A stretch of DNA of 64,000 nucleotides from Channallabes apus (GCA_030522415.1 CM060118.1:16608151-16672150), one strand, 5' to 3'; positions 46,950 through 58,560 are shown, counted from the first letter of the stretch. Made by a program: numbers and translations. Notes: generated from the sequence alone by a model not told the origin.

Positions 46950-47600
46950 ATATATTAAAACCCTGATCAAAACACAAAGATGGAAGCCAATTTTTTTTTA
47001 TTTCATTATGTTTTTTTCTTCATTTTTGTAAATGCAAGTCGCACAGTGAAAGGACTTCAAGTGAAGAAGAAAAATAAACACATTAGAAATCCCTTAGAGG
47101 AAATCAGCTGCCATCAGCTCCAAACACTTTGAACTGGTCCACCTGTCAATGATCCATTTTGCTCTGTCAATTATTCTTTACCCCACCCCTTTCCTCTCCA
47201 ACTCTATTAATACTCTATTAATTTCCTCCCTTAAAAAAAGAAGACAGGAACAAAAGAAAAAAAGGAATTAGAAGAAACTTTAAACAATGTCCAGGGACAA
47301 ACTGGTAGTCACTATCACAATAGTGGAAATAACATAGCTGCTTCTCAGAAAGCTAGTCACAAACTGAAGTCGTCCAATAGGAGCATTACTCAGACTTCCC
47401 AGCCCACCCAATCATCCTGCTCAGGGTACACATAGCGACAAATAAAAATAAGTTTATAGAAGATCATCCAAAAAACAAAACAAAAAATATCCCACCCCAC
47501 CAACCCCACACACACACCGAATTTAATTGAGGCATGAGGTGGGGGTGACTGCTGACCATCAGCAGTCACATAAGAGTCTCTGAGGGAGCCCAGTAGATCC
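46950..47600. other. Probable 3' UTR of the PAIP2B-like gene
   Basis: No coding signal. On the minus strand, after the stop at 47601, AATAAA-type signals occur (about 47071 and 46995), fitting a 3' UTR. Extent is inferred. Confidence 0.4.
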
Positions 47601-50600
47601 CTAGTATTTCACTCCTGGCACAAACTCCTTCGCCTCTGGGTTCAAACTGCTTTTGCGCTGAAACACAAAAACAAAGACAATAATAAATCAACAATCAGTG
47701 TTCTGATACATTGCCAAAACAATTACCTTTTAAAAATATTTTTTCATGTTTTAATATTGTGAAATTGTAAAAAAAATATTCTTTAAAATGTAAGGATAAA
47801 ATTCGACATTTAGACATGAAAAAATACATAATCTACACATTCTAGATTAGACAGACAGGTGGAGACCTCTGTCCACCTGTCTGTCTAATCTGGAATGTGT
47901 AGATTATATAGTGAGGTGAGGACGCTCCAGCAGAGGAAGATGTTCTTGCCACATACAGTGAGCATGTCTCTCAATTAGAAAACCCCTACTAGTTTAGACA
48001 ATCTTGTTTTTAGGGTGTAATAATGCAAATGATTTATCATTCTATCTCAAATTACACAAACAAGCCACAAATTGTTGAGGAAACAAGTCAGTTCTAGCTC
48101 ATTGGAATCAAATATAACCGAGACTAAAGAGCTGTGTTGTGGGGTCACAGATAAGACCTCTTCTTAGGTTGCTCTGACCCAACCACGGAGTATCCAGGGC
48201 CAGTTGGTGGAGAAGGTACTGCATTTTAAATATTTGGGGACGGAGGTTGACATCGACTTGATTTTCACACAACATTCTAACATGGTGTATAAAAAAAGCA
48301 CAACAACACCTTCACCTGCTGAGGAAATTAAGGGCATTTCAAATGAACTAAGATATTTTAACACTGATCTACAAAGCTTGAATCCATCCTTGCTTTAGCA
48401 TTACATCTTGGTACAATTTTCTGATCGTCAAACAAAGAACAAATTTGTCTTGTATAATCATGCAGGACAATAAAATAAGCTCATCACCCACTGTTCTGTC
48501 TGAATTATACAGCTGCTCAATGAAGAGGAACATAGTTACATAGTTAATTCATGCTATTGCCATCAGGCAGCTGCCACAGAATAGTTGCATTTATGCTAAA
48601 ATAATAAAATAGCACACATATGCTTAGTAATACATTGTATGGTTCAGAAAAAGCGGATAAGTGTGATGTCGATAAACATAGTCGCCTCCGCGTTCGTGGA
48701 TAGTGATCCTCATGTGTCAAATATGCTTCCCCATTGTTTAGGTTAAAAAAAAAAAAGTTTCAGTCAAAATCATTCTTCATTCAATTTTTTTTCAAAATAT
48801 TTAGATAACCTGAAGCCAGAATCAGGATTCAAATTCTGGAGTGTATTGTCACACTATGTTTTATAGTTTTTACTGTTCCAATTTATAGGACTTACTACAA
48901 TGTCTTCAGCATTTGAGTCATTGACTGACAGCCCACTGAACTGCTGCTGAATGTGTCCCACTCCAGAAGGAAGGTCCCGTGCAGGAATGAACCAATCTTG
49001 ATCCTCCTCTTCTAACATTTCTTGGAAACAGCGCTCCAGAAACTCCTGTTCCAAAAGCTCTTCCTCTACCTGTGTGAATTACAAACAAGCTACAGTTACA
49101 GTTCTAAACACAATAAGTTTAACAGCTACACAGATTCCAGTGTACCACCATAATCTTCAGATGTGGTGTGATATTTTGGACACAATCAATCCATACCCAT
49201 ATAAAACCCCTTAAACTGTGTTAAAAGTCACACTAACCTGCCTGTTGTACTCCTCCTCATTCTCCATCCACATGTACTCCGCAAATGGGTTGGCTTCCCC
49301 TTCCTTGTGTCCATTAAGCATGCCGTCTTCTTTCCCAGAGCCACTGCTGCCTCCTGGTGTCTTCGCCACCTCAGGACTGTTAATATCTGCAGGCTCTGTG
49401 GAAAAATACAGATACTTCTGATATAAAAATACTTCTTACAACGGTCATGAATAACTAAACACCATAGGTTGGATTTCACACAGACAAATTTGAAAACCAT
49501 GTGATTATGCAGCATAAATTAAGTCAAAAGTAGGGCTGCATGATTTAATTCCTGACAAACTACAAGAAGTCCTGACAATGCATATATTAGCCATAATAAA
49601 CTGCAGCCTTTTGTGATTCATTGTACAGGTCTATACTGCAAGTTTAATTTTTATGCAATTAACTGTGCAGCACTGGTCTAAAGCTTGCTTCAGTCATATG
49701 TTGCATAACCTAAAAGACAACGTAGATCACATGATTCAGTTACTTCAGGATGTCTGCACGACACTATCATAACCAGTTCTTTATTATACAGAAAATTAAA
49801 TGTGTGCGTGTGGCTTCTGAAATTCAGACCCAGAGGTACTGGATTCCTTCTTTATTAAAGATTTTTATTAGGGGTGTAATGGTACATGCTATAAGAATTT
49901 CTACTAGACCTTTGGTTTGGTGTGTGTGCTGTAATCCAAATGAATGATTGAAAAATGTTCAAATAAATATTAGATATGTTGGAGTTTGGGTGATGGTGGA
50001 GGGAATAATGTTAATGTCATTTATTGATTATGTTAATAAAGGTTGGGTGATGGTGGACGGAACAAATGTTAATGCCATCTTCTGTTTAGGTTAATAAAGG
50101 GGGCAGATAAATATAAGAAAATAATTCTTCCATCTGCTCCTTTCTGATCATGGATATGTAAAGGAAAACTTAAATGAGTTGTACTGTATGTGTCTTGTAC
50201 AAATAATGCATTTTCATGAAAGGAATAAAGGAAAGGAAGGAATACACATACATGACCATAACCCAATCCCCACCCATAGTTTTTTTATTTTGATTGTAGC
50301 TGAAAATTTCTGACAAAACATCACTGAAACATAATTTTGCAAATTTGCAAGCTGTGCTATTAACTTTAAAGTTTAGTCAATTCTCTGTGTAGTTTTGTTT
50401 CAAACGTTGTGTCAAACACCGATTAGCACATATTTTGTTGGTTCACAAACATTATGTTTGTGGTCACACTTTGTCCATGTTGATGTTTGTCTTTGGTTCT
50501 TGTGTTTAAGAAACTTTTATTTTTTAGATCTTTAACATACATTCATTCATCTTCTATACTGTATTTAGGGTCGCGGGGACCTGGAGCCTATCCCAGGAGA

Positions 50601-51802
50601 CTCTGGGCACGAGGCAGGGTACACCCTGGACAGCGTGCCAATCCATCGCAGAGCCCGCACACACAGACAATGGTCAATTTGGGAACACCAATTAGCCTAA
50701 TCTGCATGTCTTTGGACTGTGGGAGGAAACCGGAGTACCCGGAGGAAACCCACCAAGCACGGGGAGAACATGCAAACTCCATGCACACAGAGACGGGAAT
50801 CGAGCCTGGCCGGGAATCGAACCCGGACCCTGGAGGTGCAAGGGAACAGTGCTAACCACTACACCGCCCTCTTTAACATACATTAAATGTAAAATTGAGC
50901 ATTACTGTTTATTTTGAAGATACATAGTGTTACTGTATCCACATTAGTTTATATTAGTACTAGTAATGCATTAATAATAAATCTTTTGTTTAATTCCTGT
51001 TTTCCAATAATACCCGTTTCTATTTCTGCACAAGACGTGAGAAAGTTAAGCTAATTTAAATTGGCCCATCTATGTTTTAAGTCAGTTTCTTCCTTAATGA
51101 AGAAAAGCTTCTCATTATATCCCCATAACGTTCGCGGTTTTCTGATATAAACTTATTTATACACCATTCAAGTTTTTTTTTTTATTATTGAAACGGTCAC
51201 ATCCATGCTTATTAAAGCATGTGGACTTTTCACCAAAGTGCTGGTCTGAATCACTAACACCTAGCACTGTTTAGCAGTAATTTATGCATGCCTATGACGA
51301 AGCCTGTCCTCGTTTCATGTCCACGTTTTACACTTAAATACTTAAAAAGTTTCGTTTAAGTAGCGGGAAGTTTAGGGAATTTACGTACTACACAAATTCT
51401 ACACAAATAAAAAAGGTTGGGATATTCTGTTTCGCGCAATCTCACTTAAATCTCGCGAGATCACGAAGCAGGCCAACGTCGTAGCTAAAAGAAACAAGGC
51501 CTCGACGACGTTGCTTTTCAAAACAACAGCATTCTTCGTTGACCCTCAATATGCATTTTTTCTTTTATATCCACATCTTGGATTTATTTATTTCTAACTT
51601 CCAGCAAACAAACTACAAAATTATTGGTAAAATAACAGCGTCTCGTGGTCCTCCCGAACACTTGCCACCTGGCTAAGGCTTAGCTTGCAGCTAAAAATAC
51701 ATAGCGTGTTTTTTAGTGACTGAAAACCACAAGCTGTCATCCGCAGTCGTGAAAAACCAAAATGGATGATTTCTTAAATATCTACTAAAACTTACCAGGC
51801 AT
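47601..51802 (-). CDS. paip2b: Poly(A)-binding protein-interacting protein 2B
   Basis: Four coding exons in phase: 51796-51802 (just MPg), 49238-49395, 48896-49069 and 47601-47657, giving 131 residues (family 123-127). [19 protein letters not shown] and the acidic stretch to about residue 90 ([20 protein letters not shown]) are the PAM1 region that binds RRM2-3 of PABP. The C-terminal [15 protein letters not shown] is the PAM2 motif that binds the MLLE domain. PAIP2 proteins are cytoplasmic repressors that displace PABP from poly(A) and eIF4G. NRQVEEEL, EQ, DQDW and GLSV match the 2B paralogue better; the FVPGVKY end is more PAIP2-like. The tiny first coding exon is supported by its GTAAG donor and phase. 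Confidence 0.9.
48170..48430 (+). mobile_element. LINE reverse-transcriptase C-terminal fragment (L2/Rex type)
   Basis: Inside the PAIP2B intron, on the opposite strand, reads [17 protein letters not shown] then VYKK, the block after the RT thumb in L2-like LINEs. A frame change near 48300 breaks the rest. Confidence 0.6.
49530..50528. other. PAIP2B intron, nothing else seen
   Basis: AT-rich intronic DNA. A repeat of GGTTGGGTGATGGTGGA with small changes occurs at about 49985 and 50041. No RNA or mobile element supported. Confidence 0.4.
50544..50869 (-). repeat. tRNA-derived SINE with 15-bp target duplication
   Basis: TCTTTAACATACATT occurs at 50529-50543 and again at 50870-50884. On the minus strand the element starts GGGCGGTGTAGTGGTTAGCAC, then TCCGGGTTCGATTCCCGGCC (B box), body with GGAGTTTGCATGTTCTCCCC, and ends in GAATG repeats. 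Full-length at about 326 bp. It lies in intron 1 of paip2b. Confidence 0.9.
51440..51500. promoter_or_regulatory. TCTCGCGAGA element near the PAIP2B start
   Basis: The palindrome TCTCGCGAGA at 51451-51460, with TTCGCGC upstream and ACGTCG and CGACGACG downstream, forms a CpG-rich patch about 340 bp inside intron 1. This motif is common in housekeeping promoters. Function is inferred. Confidence 0.45.
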
Positions 51803-53688
51803 TATATCGACACTTTTATCCGGAATAGTTTCAAAAATCACTTCTGTGCTAGATTAAAATTTCCAGTTTTCAGCAACACCGTTACCTGGCCAGCCTTCAA
51901 TGCTACGTCAAGAGCATTCATATGGAGCTGTATTTGAAACATTAGTGTGTGCGCCCCCTTGCGACTTTCCTGCGCTAACGCAGCTGTTGCTACCAGGAAC
52001 CAGGAGAGGACGCCCACGCGTGTGCTACAATGCCCTGTCAAAACCGTCGCTATTTGTATTTATTAAGGGCCTTTCATTGAATAATTACTTCAGTAATTAA
52101 TATATCTTAACCATTATTGATGCAACGAATAGCTTCTCATTTCATAAACAATCACGTTGAAAGACACATCATGTGGTTGTGGAAAAAAAGTTACTGTTTA
52201 AAAAATGATAATTTCTGGCCAACGTCAAGGGGAAAAAAGGCAACTCAGAAGATTGCTGAAATTACTGGAAATGTGTTCAACACATCCATAGAAAATGGAA
52301 GGATAGTGCTGAACAAAAAGAAATTTAACCAGAAAAAAACCCATAAATGACTGTGATCACTGAAAAAAATAAACATTTACAGTAAAAATAACAGCTATGT
52401 TTAATAGTGAAAATAAAAGTATGTCCACATACACACTGCAATGCATAGGATAGGGATGAAACAGTTAGTGAGACTAATTGAAAAATAAATGCTTTAGTTT
52501 GCTAGGAAGCGGCAAGATTGGACTTCAGTGGAATGGACAAATGTCAGGTGGTCTGTTGAGTCAAGATTTATCCTTATCCAGAGTGACAGATGTGTCAGGT
52601 TAAGAAGGGTAGTGCATGAAGTGCTGCACCCATCCTCCACTCAAACCTAAAGTCACAAAAATGTTTTTTTTGTTGTTGTTGGTCAAGCAGTGTATATAAG
52701 ACTTTATCAAAAAGCTTTATCAAATGCCTTACATTATCAAAAAACATGCACATTAAAAAAGCCCCTGATCAACCTTTTTCTCTCTCATTACACATGCTTA
52801 CACAAGTGTCAAAACACAAGTGAGCGCTAATAATTTAATTTTTACATTTTAAGTTAAGTGTTAAAATCTTGTATTTAAAGTTATTTTGTATTGTTTAAAT
52901 GCTGCCTTTTTCTTTTAAGTGAGAAAAATAATGTTATAAGGAATGGGCTTCATTTAATTAATCATTACAATTTTTAAAAGGTTTAAAATAGCAAAAAAAA
53001 GGTACTGAAAATAGCAACAAAACAAAAGGTACTGGTGAGTGACTGGTGATTCCCATCTCTAGTATATAGTAGTCTATTATGTGTCATGGAAAATTTTGTT
53101 AATCAATAAACAGACCAGTAGACAATAGCAATCATAGATGCTGTATGTGAAGGAAGTGACACCTCAATTACATTTACGTCACTATTTATAGGAAGAAACA
53201 GACTAAAGGTGCTGTGTATGCACAGCTGTAGATATGGATGTTTGTTGAAATCCTCCTACAATGATCCCTGTTTCTTGAGAAAGGCATGAAACTCATTGTA
53301 CACAATGTTCTTCTTCTCATGCCACAGCCATAGCATTCTCCCAAATCACATACACATGACTCACTCATCTTTCTAGCCCTTGATAGAGTATGGTAAACTA
53401 CAATATGATTACATGGTATACCTTAGCATGTACAGTAGAATTATGTCCCAATTCTTACTGAATGACAAATTTGACAAACTGTTCTTTGAGTCTGATGATT
53501 CCTCTAGGAAGACTTTTGATAAGTTTGGTTTCTAAGAATCTTTGTGAAAAGTGCTAGAGCCAAAACGATGATGGTAGAACAAAAATGGTCCCCTAAGAAG
53601 CAAGAATATGACCGAAATCAAAATTTTTTTAGAATTATTTATTATATAATTTAAATTTCTCATGTTCGCCCTATGCTGTGTCCAAAGA
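51803..53688. other. 5' flank of PAIP2B and intergenic DNA
   Basis: A GC-richer patch at 51940-52040 could be the paip2b promoter on the minus strand. Beyond about 52100 the DNA is AT-rich with no gene or element that I can support. Confidence 0.4.
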
Positions 53689-53692
53689 TATT

Positions 53693-53933
53693 GTGGCGTG
53701 GGCGGGGCTGGCGACCGCCGGCTTTGGGCCAGCATTATGTTTGTGTTCACCATGTGTGGGATATTGGTTTTGGGTTAGTGGCTTCGGCCATGTTTAAGCA
53801 TGTGGTATGTGTGTTTTTGACCTGTGTGTTTATGCTTGTGCTGTGTTAATAAAATACTCCCAGTCATTACATTGGGTAGCCACCAAGCTCACTCGTCCTC
53901 CAAGATCCCTGCTAGCGTTGAAAAACGCTACAT
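53693..53933 (+). repeat. 5' LTR of Ty3/Gypsy element
   Basis: 241 bp, TG...CA ends, preceded by ATAT (53689-53692), which recurs after the 3' LTR. Contains AATAAA at about 53850. Differs from the 3' LTR at two positions that I can count. Confidence 0.95.
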
Positions 53934-53952
53934 TGGTGTCAGAAGTGGGATG
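53934..53952 (+). other. Primer binding site, tRNA-Leu type
   Basis: TTGGTGTCAGAAGTGGGAT directly follows the 5' LTR and complements the 3' end of a leucine tRNA (with one mismatch), the usual minus-strand primer of many vertebrate Gypsy elements. Confidence 0.75.
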
Positions 53953-54096
53953 GAGATCTCTGAGTTGGAGCGAACGGCGGAGGATCTGAAGAAGATCAAA
54001 GAGGGCCGCCGAGTGGCAGCCGAACTCCTGCAGAGGAAGCACCTTCCGGACGGTGCCAGCACAAAAAAGGCGGCGCGGTGAAAGCAGAGCGGCGAG

Positions 54097-56214
54097 ATGA
54101 GGGTCCCGGCACTGGATCTCGGGGTGGAACTTCCCACAGACCAAGCCCCGGCTCCGGGCACCGCTAACCGGCGAGGCGACTTACAGCTGCGCCTTCCTTT
54201 CTACAACGGCGCCGTCGAACCTTACGCATTTTTTGCGCAGGTAGAGCTCGCCGCCGACCTCGCGGGCTGGTCCCCAGCAGAAATCGCGGTCCGCGTAGCA
54301 CTCTCGCTTGAGGGTGACGCTCTCCGAGTGCTCGAGGACCTCCGGGACGAGGAGCGGAAGGATTGGGCGAAGCTGCGGGAATCGCTCCGTTTCCGGTTCG
54401 GCGCGGGTGACCGCAGGGAAGCGGCTGGCGAAGAGCTCGCGGTCCGCGAGCGGCGTGCTTCAGAGCCACTGGGCGCGTTTGCTATGGACGTGCGATGCCT
54501 CGCGCGGCGGGGCTACCCTGACTTCGGGCACGACCAGCAGGAAGAGCTAGCTCGTCGTGCATTCCTCCGGGGGCTCCGGAGCCATCTGAAGATACGGGCT
54601 CGTCGCTCGGTGCGAATCAACATAGGTGAGCACAACTATGTTCATGATTTTTTGCTGGGGAACATTGAGGATAGCTGTATATTGGGGCTGGACATTTTGG
54701 AAAGGTGGGGGGCGGCGCCCAGCCTAACGGACGGGACTCTGTGTGGGGATTTTGGAGTAGCTAGGTTGCTAACACCTAAACCACGGCCGCATGACAAAGT
54801 AGCACACACACGGGGGGCGGAACTTCTGGAGGCTGCGACACCCAAACATCCGGTACATGACCGAGCGAGTGTGCTAAACGAGCTTTTGCAACGTAGCAGC
54901 GCGGGGTTGACTTCGACACAGACCGAAACGCTGAGATCGTTCCTTAATGAATTCGCGGATGTTTTCGCAGTAGACGAGCGCGATTGCACCCATACCAATC
55001 TGGTGCAGCACAAGATCGATACGGGGAACGCAGCTCCTGTTCGGTTGCACCCGCGACGCCTCCCATTAGCTAAACGGGCTGTCGCCGAGCAGAAGCTGCG
55101 TGAGATGGTCAACTCATACGTCATTGAGCCAGCGTCCGGACCGTGGTCTTCACCGGTTGTGCTTGTGCGTAAGAGGGACAATTCTTGGCGGTTTTGTGTC
55201 GATTACCGGCGGTTAAACGCGGTGACGCGGAAGGACTCATACCCATTGCCACGGATAGATGATGCGCTGGAACATGTCGCAGGCTCGGCTTGGTTTAGTT
55301 CGTTAGATCTGCGTAGCGGGTATTGGCAAGTAGAGCTCGCTCCGGAAGACCGCCCTAAAACCGCGTTTTCGATCGGGCATGGGCTGTGGCAATTCCGGCG
55401 TATGCCTTTCGGCCTATGCAACGCTCCGGCGACGTTTGAACGGTTGATGAAGAAAGTGTTGGCGGATATCCCTCGTAACCGTTGCGTCGTCTATCTGGAT
55501 GATTTGCTGGTGCACGGCAAGGAGTTTGAGGTCGCGCTAGCTAATCTCCGGGTGGTATTTTTGGCTATCCGACGGGCGAACTTGCGGCTCAATCCTAGGA
55601 AGTGCCAGCTGTTGCGTCGAGAGACAGCGTTTCTGGGCCACATAATTAGTGCGAACGGGATTGCTACCGACCCAAACAAAATCGCTGCAGTACAGAATTG
55701 GCCAGAACCGGTAAATGTGTCGCAGCTGCGCACTTTCCTCGGGTTAGCCTCGTACTACCGCCGGTTTGTGAAAGACTTCGCCACCGTCGCAAGTCCGTTG
55801 CATGGGTTGACTAAAAAGAACCAGCCGTTCCGCTGGGAGGTTGTACATGCGCGCGCGTTCGCTCGGTTGCGCGAAGCTTTGGTCACGTGTCCCGTCCTCG
55901 GCTATCCGGATGCAGCACGCGCGTTCACCCTTGACACAGACGCGAGCGATGTAGGGCTGGGGGCCGTACTGTCTCAGGTTTCCGGTGGCCAAGAGCGGGT
56001 TGTCGCGTATTTCAGCCGCGCGTTGTCTGGGCCCGAGCGAAAATATTGCGTCACGCGGCGCGAGCTGTTAGCTTTCGTCGCGGCGCTAAAACACTTCCGG
56101 CCGTACTTATACGGGCAAACGTTCCTGCTGCGGACCGATCACGCTTCGTTAGTGTTGCTGCTCAGTTTTAAAGAACCCGAGGGGCAGTTAGCGCGTTGGC
56201 TGGAGCGATTATAG
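54097..56214 (+). CDS. Gypsy Gag-Pol (gag, protease remnant, RT, RNase H), truncated
   Basis: A 705-residue frame. About 25-165 is a capsid-type gag core. At about residue 168 it passes directly into the C-terminal part of a retropepsin (SCILGLDILERWG at about 192-204), so the zinc knuckle and the protease active site are deleted. RT follows from about 345 (WRFCVDYRRLN), with MPFGLCNAP and the catalytic YLDD at 466-469. RNase H starts about 612 (LDTDASDVGLGAVLSQ). A TAG at 56212 ends the frame where family members continue. The reported start may not be the native one. Confidence 0.88.
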   Translation: MRVPALDLGVELPTDQAPAPGTANRRGDLQLRLPFYNGAVEPYAFFAQVELAADLAGWSPAEIAVRVALSLEGDALRVLEDLRDEERKDWAKLRESLRFRFGAGDRREAAGEELAVRERRASEPLGAFAMDVRCLARRGYPDFGHDQQEELARRAFLRGLRSHLKIRARRSVRINIGEHNYVHDFLLGNIEDSCILGLDILERWGAAPSLTDGTLCGDFGVARLLTPKPRPHDKVAHTRGAELLEAATPKHPVHDRASVLNELLQRSSAGLTSTQTETLRSFLNEFADVFAVDERDCTHTNLVQHKIDTGNAAPVRLHPRRLPLAKRAVAEQKLREMVNSYVIEPASGPWSSPVVLVRKRDNSWRFCVDYRRLNAVTRKDSYPLPRIDDALEHVAGSAWFSSLDLRSGYWQVELAPEDRPKTAFSIGHGLWQFRRMPFGLCNAPATFERLMKKVLADIPRNRCVVYLDDLLVHGKEFEVALANLRVVFLAIRRANLRLNPRKCQLLRRETAFLGHIISANGIATDPNKIAAVQNWPEPVNVSQLRTFLGLASYYRRFVKDFATVASPLHGLTKKNQPFRWEVVHARAFARLREALVTCPVLGYPDAARAFTLDTDASDVGLGAVLSQVSGGQERVVAYFSRALSGPERKYCVTRRELLAFVAALKHFRPYLYGQTFLLRTDHASLVLLLSFKEPEGQLARWLERL

Positions 56215-56290
56215 GACTATAGTTTCACCGTTGAACACCGAGCCGGGAAGCTACTGTACACGCTAACGCCGACGCGTTATCTCGCCGGCC

Positions 56291-57907
56291 ATGCAGCGAA
56301 GCGCGTTGTCGGTACTGCGAGCGGGTCGAGGAGCGCGGTTGCGACGCGGGCCAACCCCCGGAACCACTGATGCACAACATCCCTCCCGTTCAATCAGGGG
56401 AGATCAGCCGACCGTTCCGGCATGCAGCCGAGTCACTGCCTCGCCTAGGGCACCTCCCACCGTCATCTCACCTGTGCCACAGCTGGACAATGATCAGCTC
56501 GCAGCCGAGCAGGAGGGTGATCCGGTTCTGCAGCAAGTACTGGGTTGGGTTAAAGCGGGCCTGAGACCGGATTATACCGCAATCGCTCATCTGGGGTTAG
56601 AGGCAAAGGCTCTTCACTCACAGTTTACCCGCCTAGCATTGCGGCAAGGGTTACTCTACCGTCGCTGGGAGCGGCCGTGCGGCGCTGGCGAATGTTTCCA
56701 GCTTCTGGTACCAAAAACTTTGCGGGCATGTGTGCTGGGGTTGGTTCATGGGCATACGGGTTCAGGACACTTCGGTGTGACAAAAACTCTGCAGCGGTTG
56801 CGCGCTCGCTTCTACTGGCCGGGCTGTCACACTGATAGTGAACTCTTTGTTCACAGATGCGACTCCTGCACGGCGAAGAAGGGCCCTACCCAGCGCTCGC
56901 GAGCCCCGCTGCAAGACTTTCGGGTGGGGGCACCCATGGAGCGTATGGGCGTGGACATTCTTGGACCGTTCCCCGTTTCCGATCGGGGTAACAGTTATGT
57001 GCTGGTCATCGTGGATTACTTCACCAAGTGGCCGGAGGCTTTCGCTGTGCCTGATCAGAGCGCCTCCACTACGGCCCGAGTACTAGTGGATGAGGTGTTC
57101 AGCCGGTTCGGCGCTCCAGAGCAGTTGCACAGCGATCAGGGGCGCAACTTCGAGGCGGAGGTGTTTGCGGTGGTGTGCGAACGCCTCGGGGTGAAAAAGA
57201 CCCGCACCACGCCGCTTCATCCACAAAGTGACGGCCTCGTGGAGCGCTTTAATCGGACGCTCACCACACAACTCGCCCTACTTACCAGCGATCGGCAACG
57301 TGATTGGGACGAACATTTACCTCTCGTTCTTTGGGCATATCGCACAGCAGTACAGGAGTCATCGCAGCTAACGCCAGCTGTTCTCATGTTTGGCCGCGAG
57401 CTGCGCACTCCAGTGGACCTCGTTTTCGGACCACCTCCACAATCGGATTTACCCACGGCACCGGGGTTGGATTATTTTTGTTCTTTGAAAGAAAAACTGT
57501 TCCGGGTTCACGAGTTAGCGCGCAAACACTTGGCGGACGCCGGTGTTAAGCAGCGCCGGGTTTATGACACTCACAGCCGGGGGCGAGACTTTGAGCCGGG
57601 AGAGCAGGTATGGGTTTATTCCCCGAGAAGGAAGAGAGGGCTATCACCCAAACTTATGTCACACTGGGTGGGACCCTGTACGGTGATCGCTCAGCTTTCG
57701 GATGTCGTCTACCGGGTGCGGCTGGCGGGGCGGGCGCGGATGATTGTGCTTCACCGAGACCGTCTCGCTCCCTACCAGCCGCATGCCGGCGAGACGGCAA
57801 CTGTTGCGGAGGCCGGACTGCCTCAGGCGAATGTTCACGTTTCTTCTACAGCAGGGCTCCGGCGTTCACAGCGCCAGCGCCGACCGCCTGCACGCCTCAG
57901 AGACTGA
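56291..57907 (+). CDS. Gypsy integrase region
   Basis: The true homology begins about 56480. An HHCC zinc module (HGHTGSGHFG...CDSCTAKKG) lies at about 56746-56880. The DDE core has D in VDILGPFP, D in HSDQGRNFE and E in VERFNRT, followed by a C-terminal SH3-like part (SHWVGPCTVIAQLSDVVYRV). No chromodomain is evident. The frame differs from the Gag-Pol frame before it, so a frameshift lies between 56214 and about 56480. The integrase core itself looks intact. Confidence 0.88.
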   Translation: MQRSALSVLRAGRGARLRRGPTPGTTDAQHPSRSIRGDQPTVPACSRVTASPRAPPTVISPVPQLDNDQLAAEQEGDPVLQQVLGWVKAGLRPDYTAIAHLGLEAKALHSQFTRLALRQGLLYRRWERPCGAGECFQLLVPKTLRACVLGLVHGHTGSGHFGVTKTLQRLRARFYWPGCHTDSELFVHRCDSCTAKKGPTQRSRAPLQDFRVGAPMERMGVDILGPFPVSDRGNSYVLVIVDYFTKWPEAFAVPDQSASTTARVLVDEVFSRFGAPEQLHSDQGRNFEAEVFAVVCERLGVKKTRTTPLHPQSDGLVERFNRTLTTQLALLTSDRQRDWDEHLPLVLWAYRTAVQESSQLTPAVLMFGRELRTPVDLVFGPPPQSDLPTAPGLDYFCSLKEKLFRVHELARKHLADAGVKQRRVYDTHSRGRDFEPGEQVWVYSPRRKRGLSPKLMSHWVGPCTVIAQLSDVVYRVRLAGRARMIVLHRDRLAPYQPHAGETATVAEAGLPQANVHVSSTAGLRRSQRQRRPPARLRD

Positions 57908-57952
57908 AGAATTAGGGGTGACCGGGGACGGTCACAGCTCGGGTGGGGGCAG

Positions 57953-58193
57953 TGTGGCGTGGGCGGGGCTGGCGACCGCCGGCTTTGGGCCAGCATTATG
58001 TTTGTGTTCACCATGGGTGGGATATTGGTTTTGGGTTAGTGGCTTCGGCCATGTTTAAGCATGTGGTATGTGTGTTTTTGACCTGTGTGTTTATGCTTGT
58101 GTTGTGTTAATAAAATACTCCCAGTCATTACATTGGGTAGCCACCAAGCTCACTCGTCCTCCAAGATCCCTGCTAGCGTTGAAAAACGCTACA
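57953..58193 (+). repeat. 3' LTR of Ty3/Gypsy element
   Basis: 241 bp, matching the 5' LTR except for two substitutions, followed by ATAT at 58194-58197. Confidence 0.95.
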
Positions 58194-58204
58194 ATATGTT
58201 GTAG

Positions 58205-58560
58205 GCTGATTGGTAGTGCTGCACGATTAATAATATCGCAATCGCGATGTCAGCCTATGCGATTACATTACAGCAAATGTTGCGATTATATTAAATAAAC
58301 AAATGTGTTCGCGGACGTAACAAGACATTCATTCTAAGAGCTGCATGGCCATTTCTTATGTCCAAAAAAAACCGAGTCAGTCTCGTGTAGCGCGTGTGCT
58401 TGTGGTCACGTGACTTTCCGCAGCGCAGTGTGGAGACGGGAGAAAATGGATACAGAAAAGACCGACGCTGAACTTGTGCCCAAAAAAAATGCACAAGTTC
58501 CGGAACTCGGACACTGAGCAGAAAGAGGTACTGTGCAAAATTGGAACACGTGATAGTCTT
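58205..58560 (+). mobile_element. hAT-like transposon 5' fragment
   Basis: Begins around TAGTGCTGCACGATTAATAA, ATCGCAATCGCGATGTCAG, a typical terminus of teleost hAT elements. After about 230 bp an ATG at 58446 opens MDTEKTDAELVPKKN, which stops after 23 codons. Only the 5' end is present. Confidence 0.5.

Larger units (their letters stand above)
53693..58193 (+). mobile_element. Ty3/Gypsy LTR retrotransposon, young but defective
   Basis: 4.5 kb with LTRs at 53693-53933 and 57953-58193, ATAT target duplications, a tRNA-Leu-like primer site and a purine-rich GGGTGGGGGCAG tract before the 3' LTR. Domain order gag, protease remnant, RT, RNase H, integrase is Ty3/Gypsy. No envelope gene. Defects: a deletion joining gag to the protease C-terminus, a premature TAG at 56212-56214 and a frame change before integrase. 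Its GC content is far above the flanks. Confidence 0.95.

Noticed and set aside
52117..52350. 77-codon plus-strand open frame upstream of the Gypsy element
   Set aside because: Lys/Asn-rich, no homology that I can recall, no splice or promoter support.
54164..57456. Many open frames in other phases and on the minus strand of the Gypsy element
   Set aside because: High GC content removes stop codons; these shadow the real gag-pol frames.
53693..58193. Endogenous retrovirus
   Set aside because: No envelope-like region. RT and integrase motifs and the 4-bp duplication fit Ty3/Gypsy.
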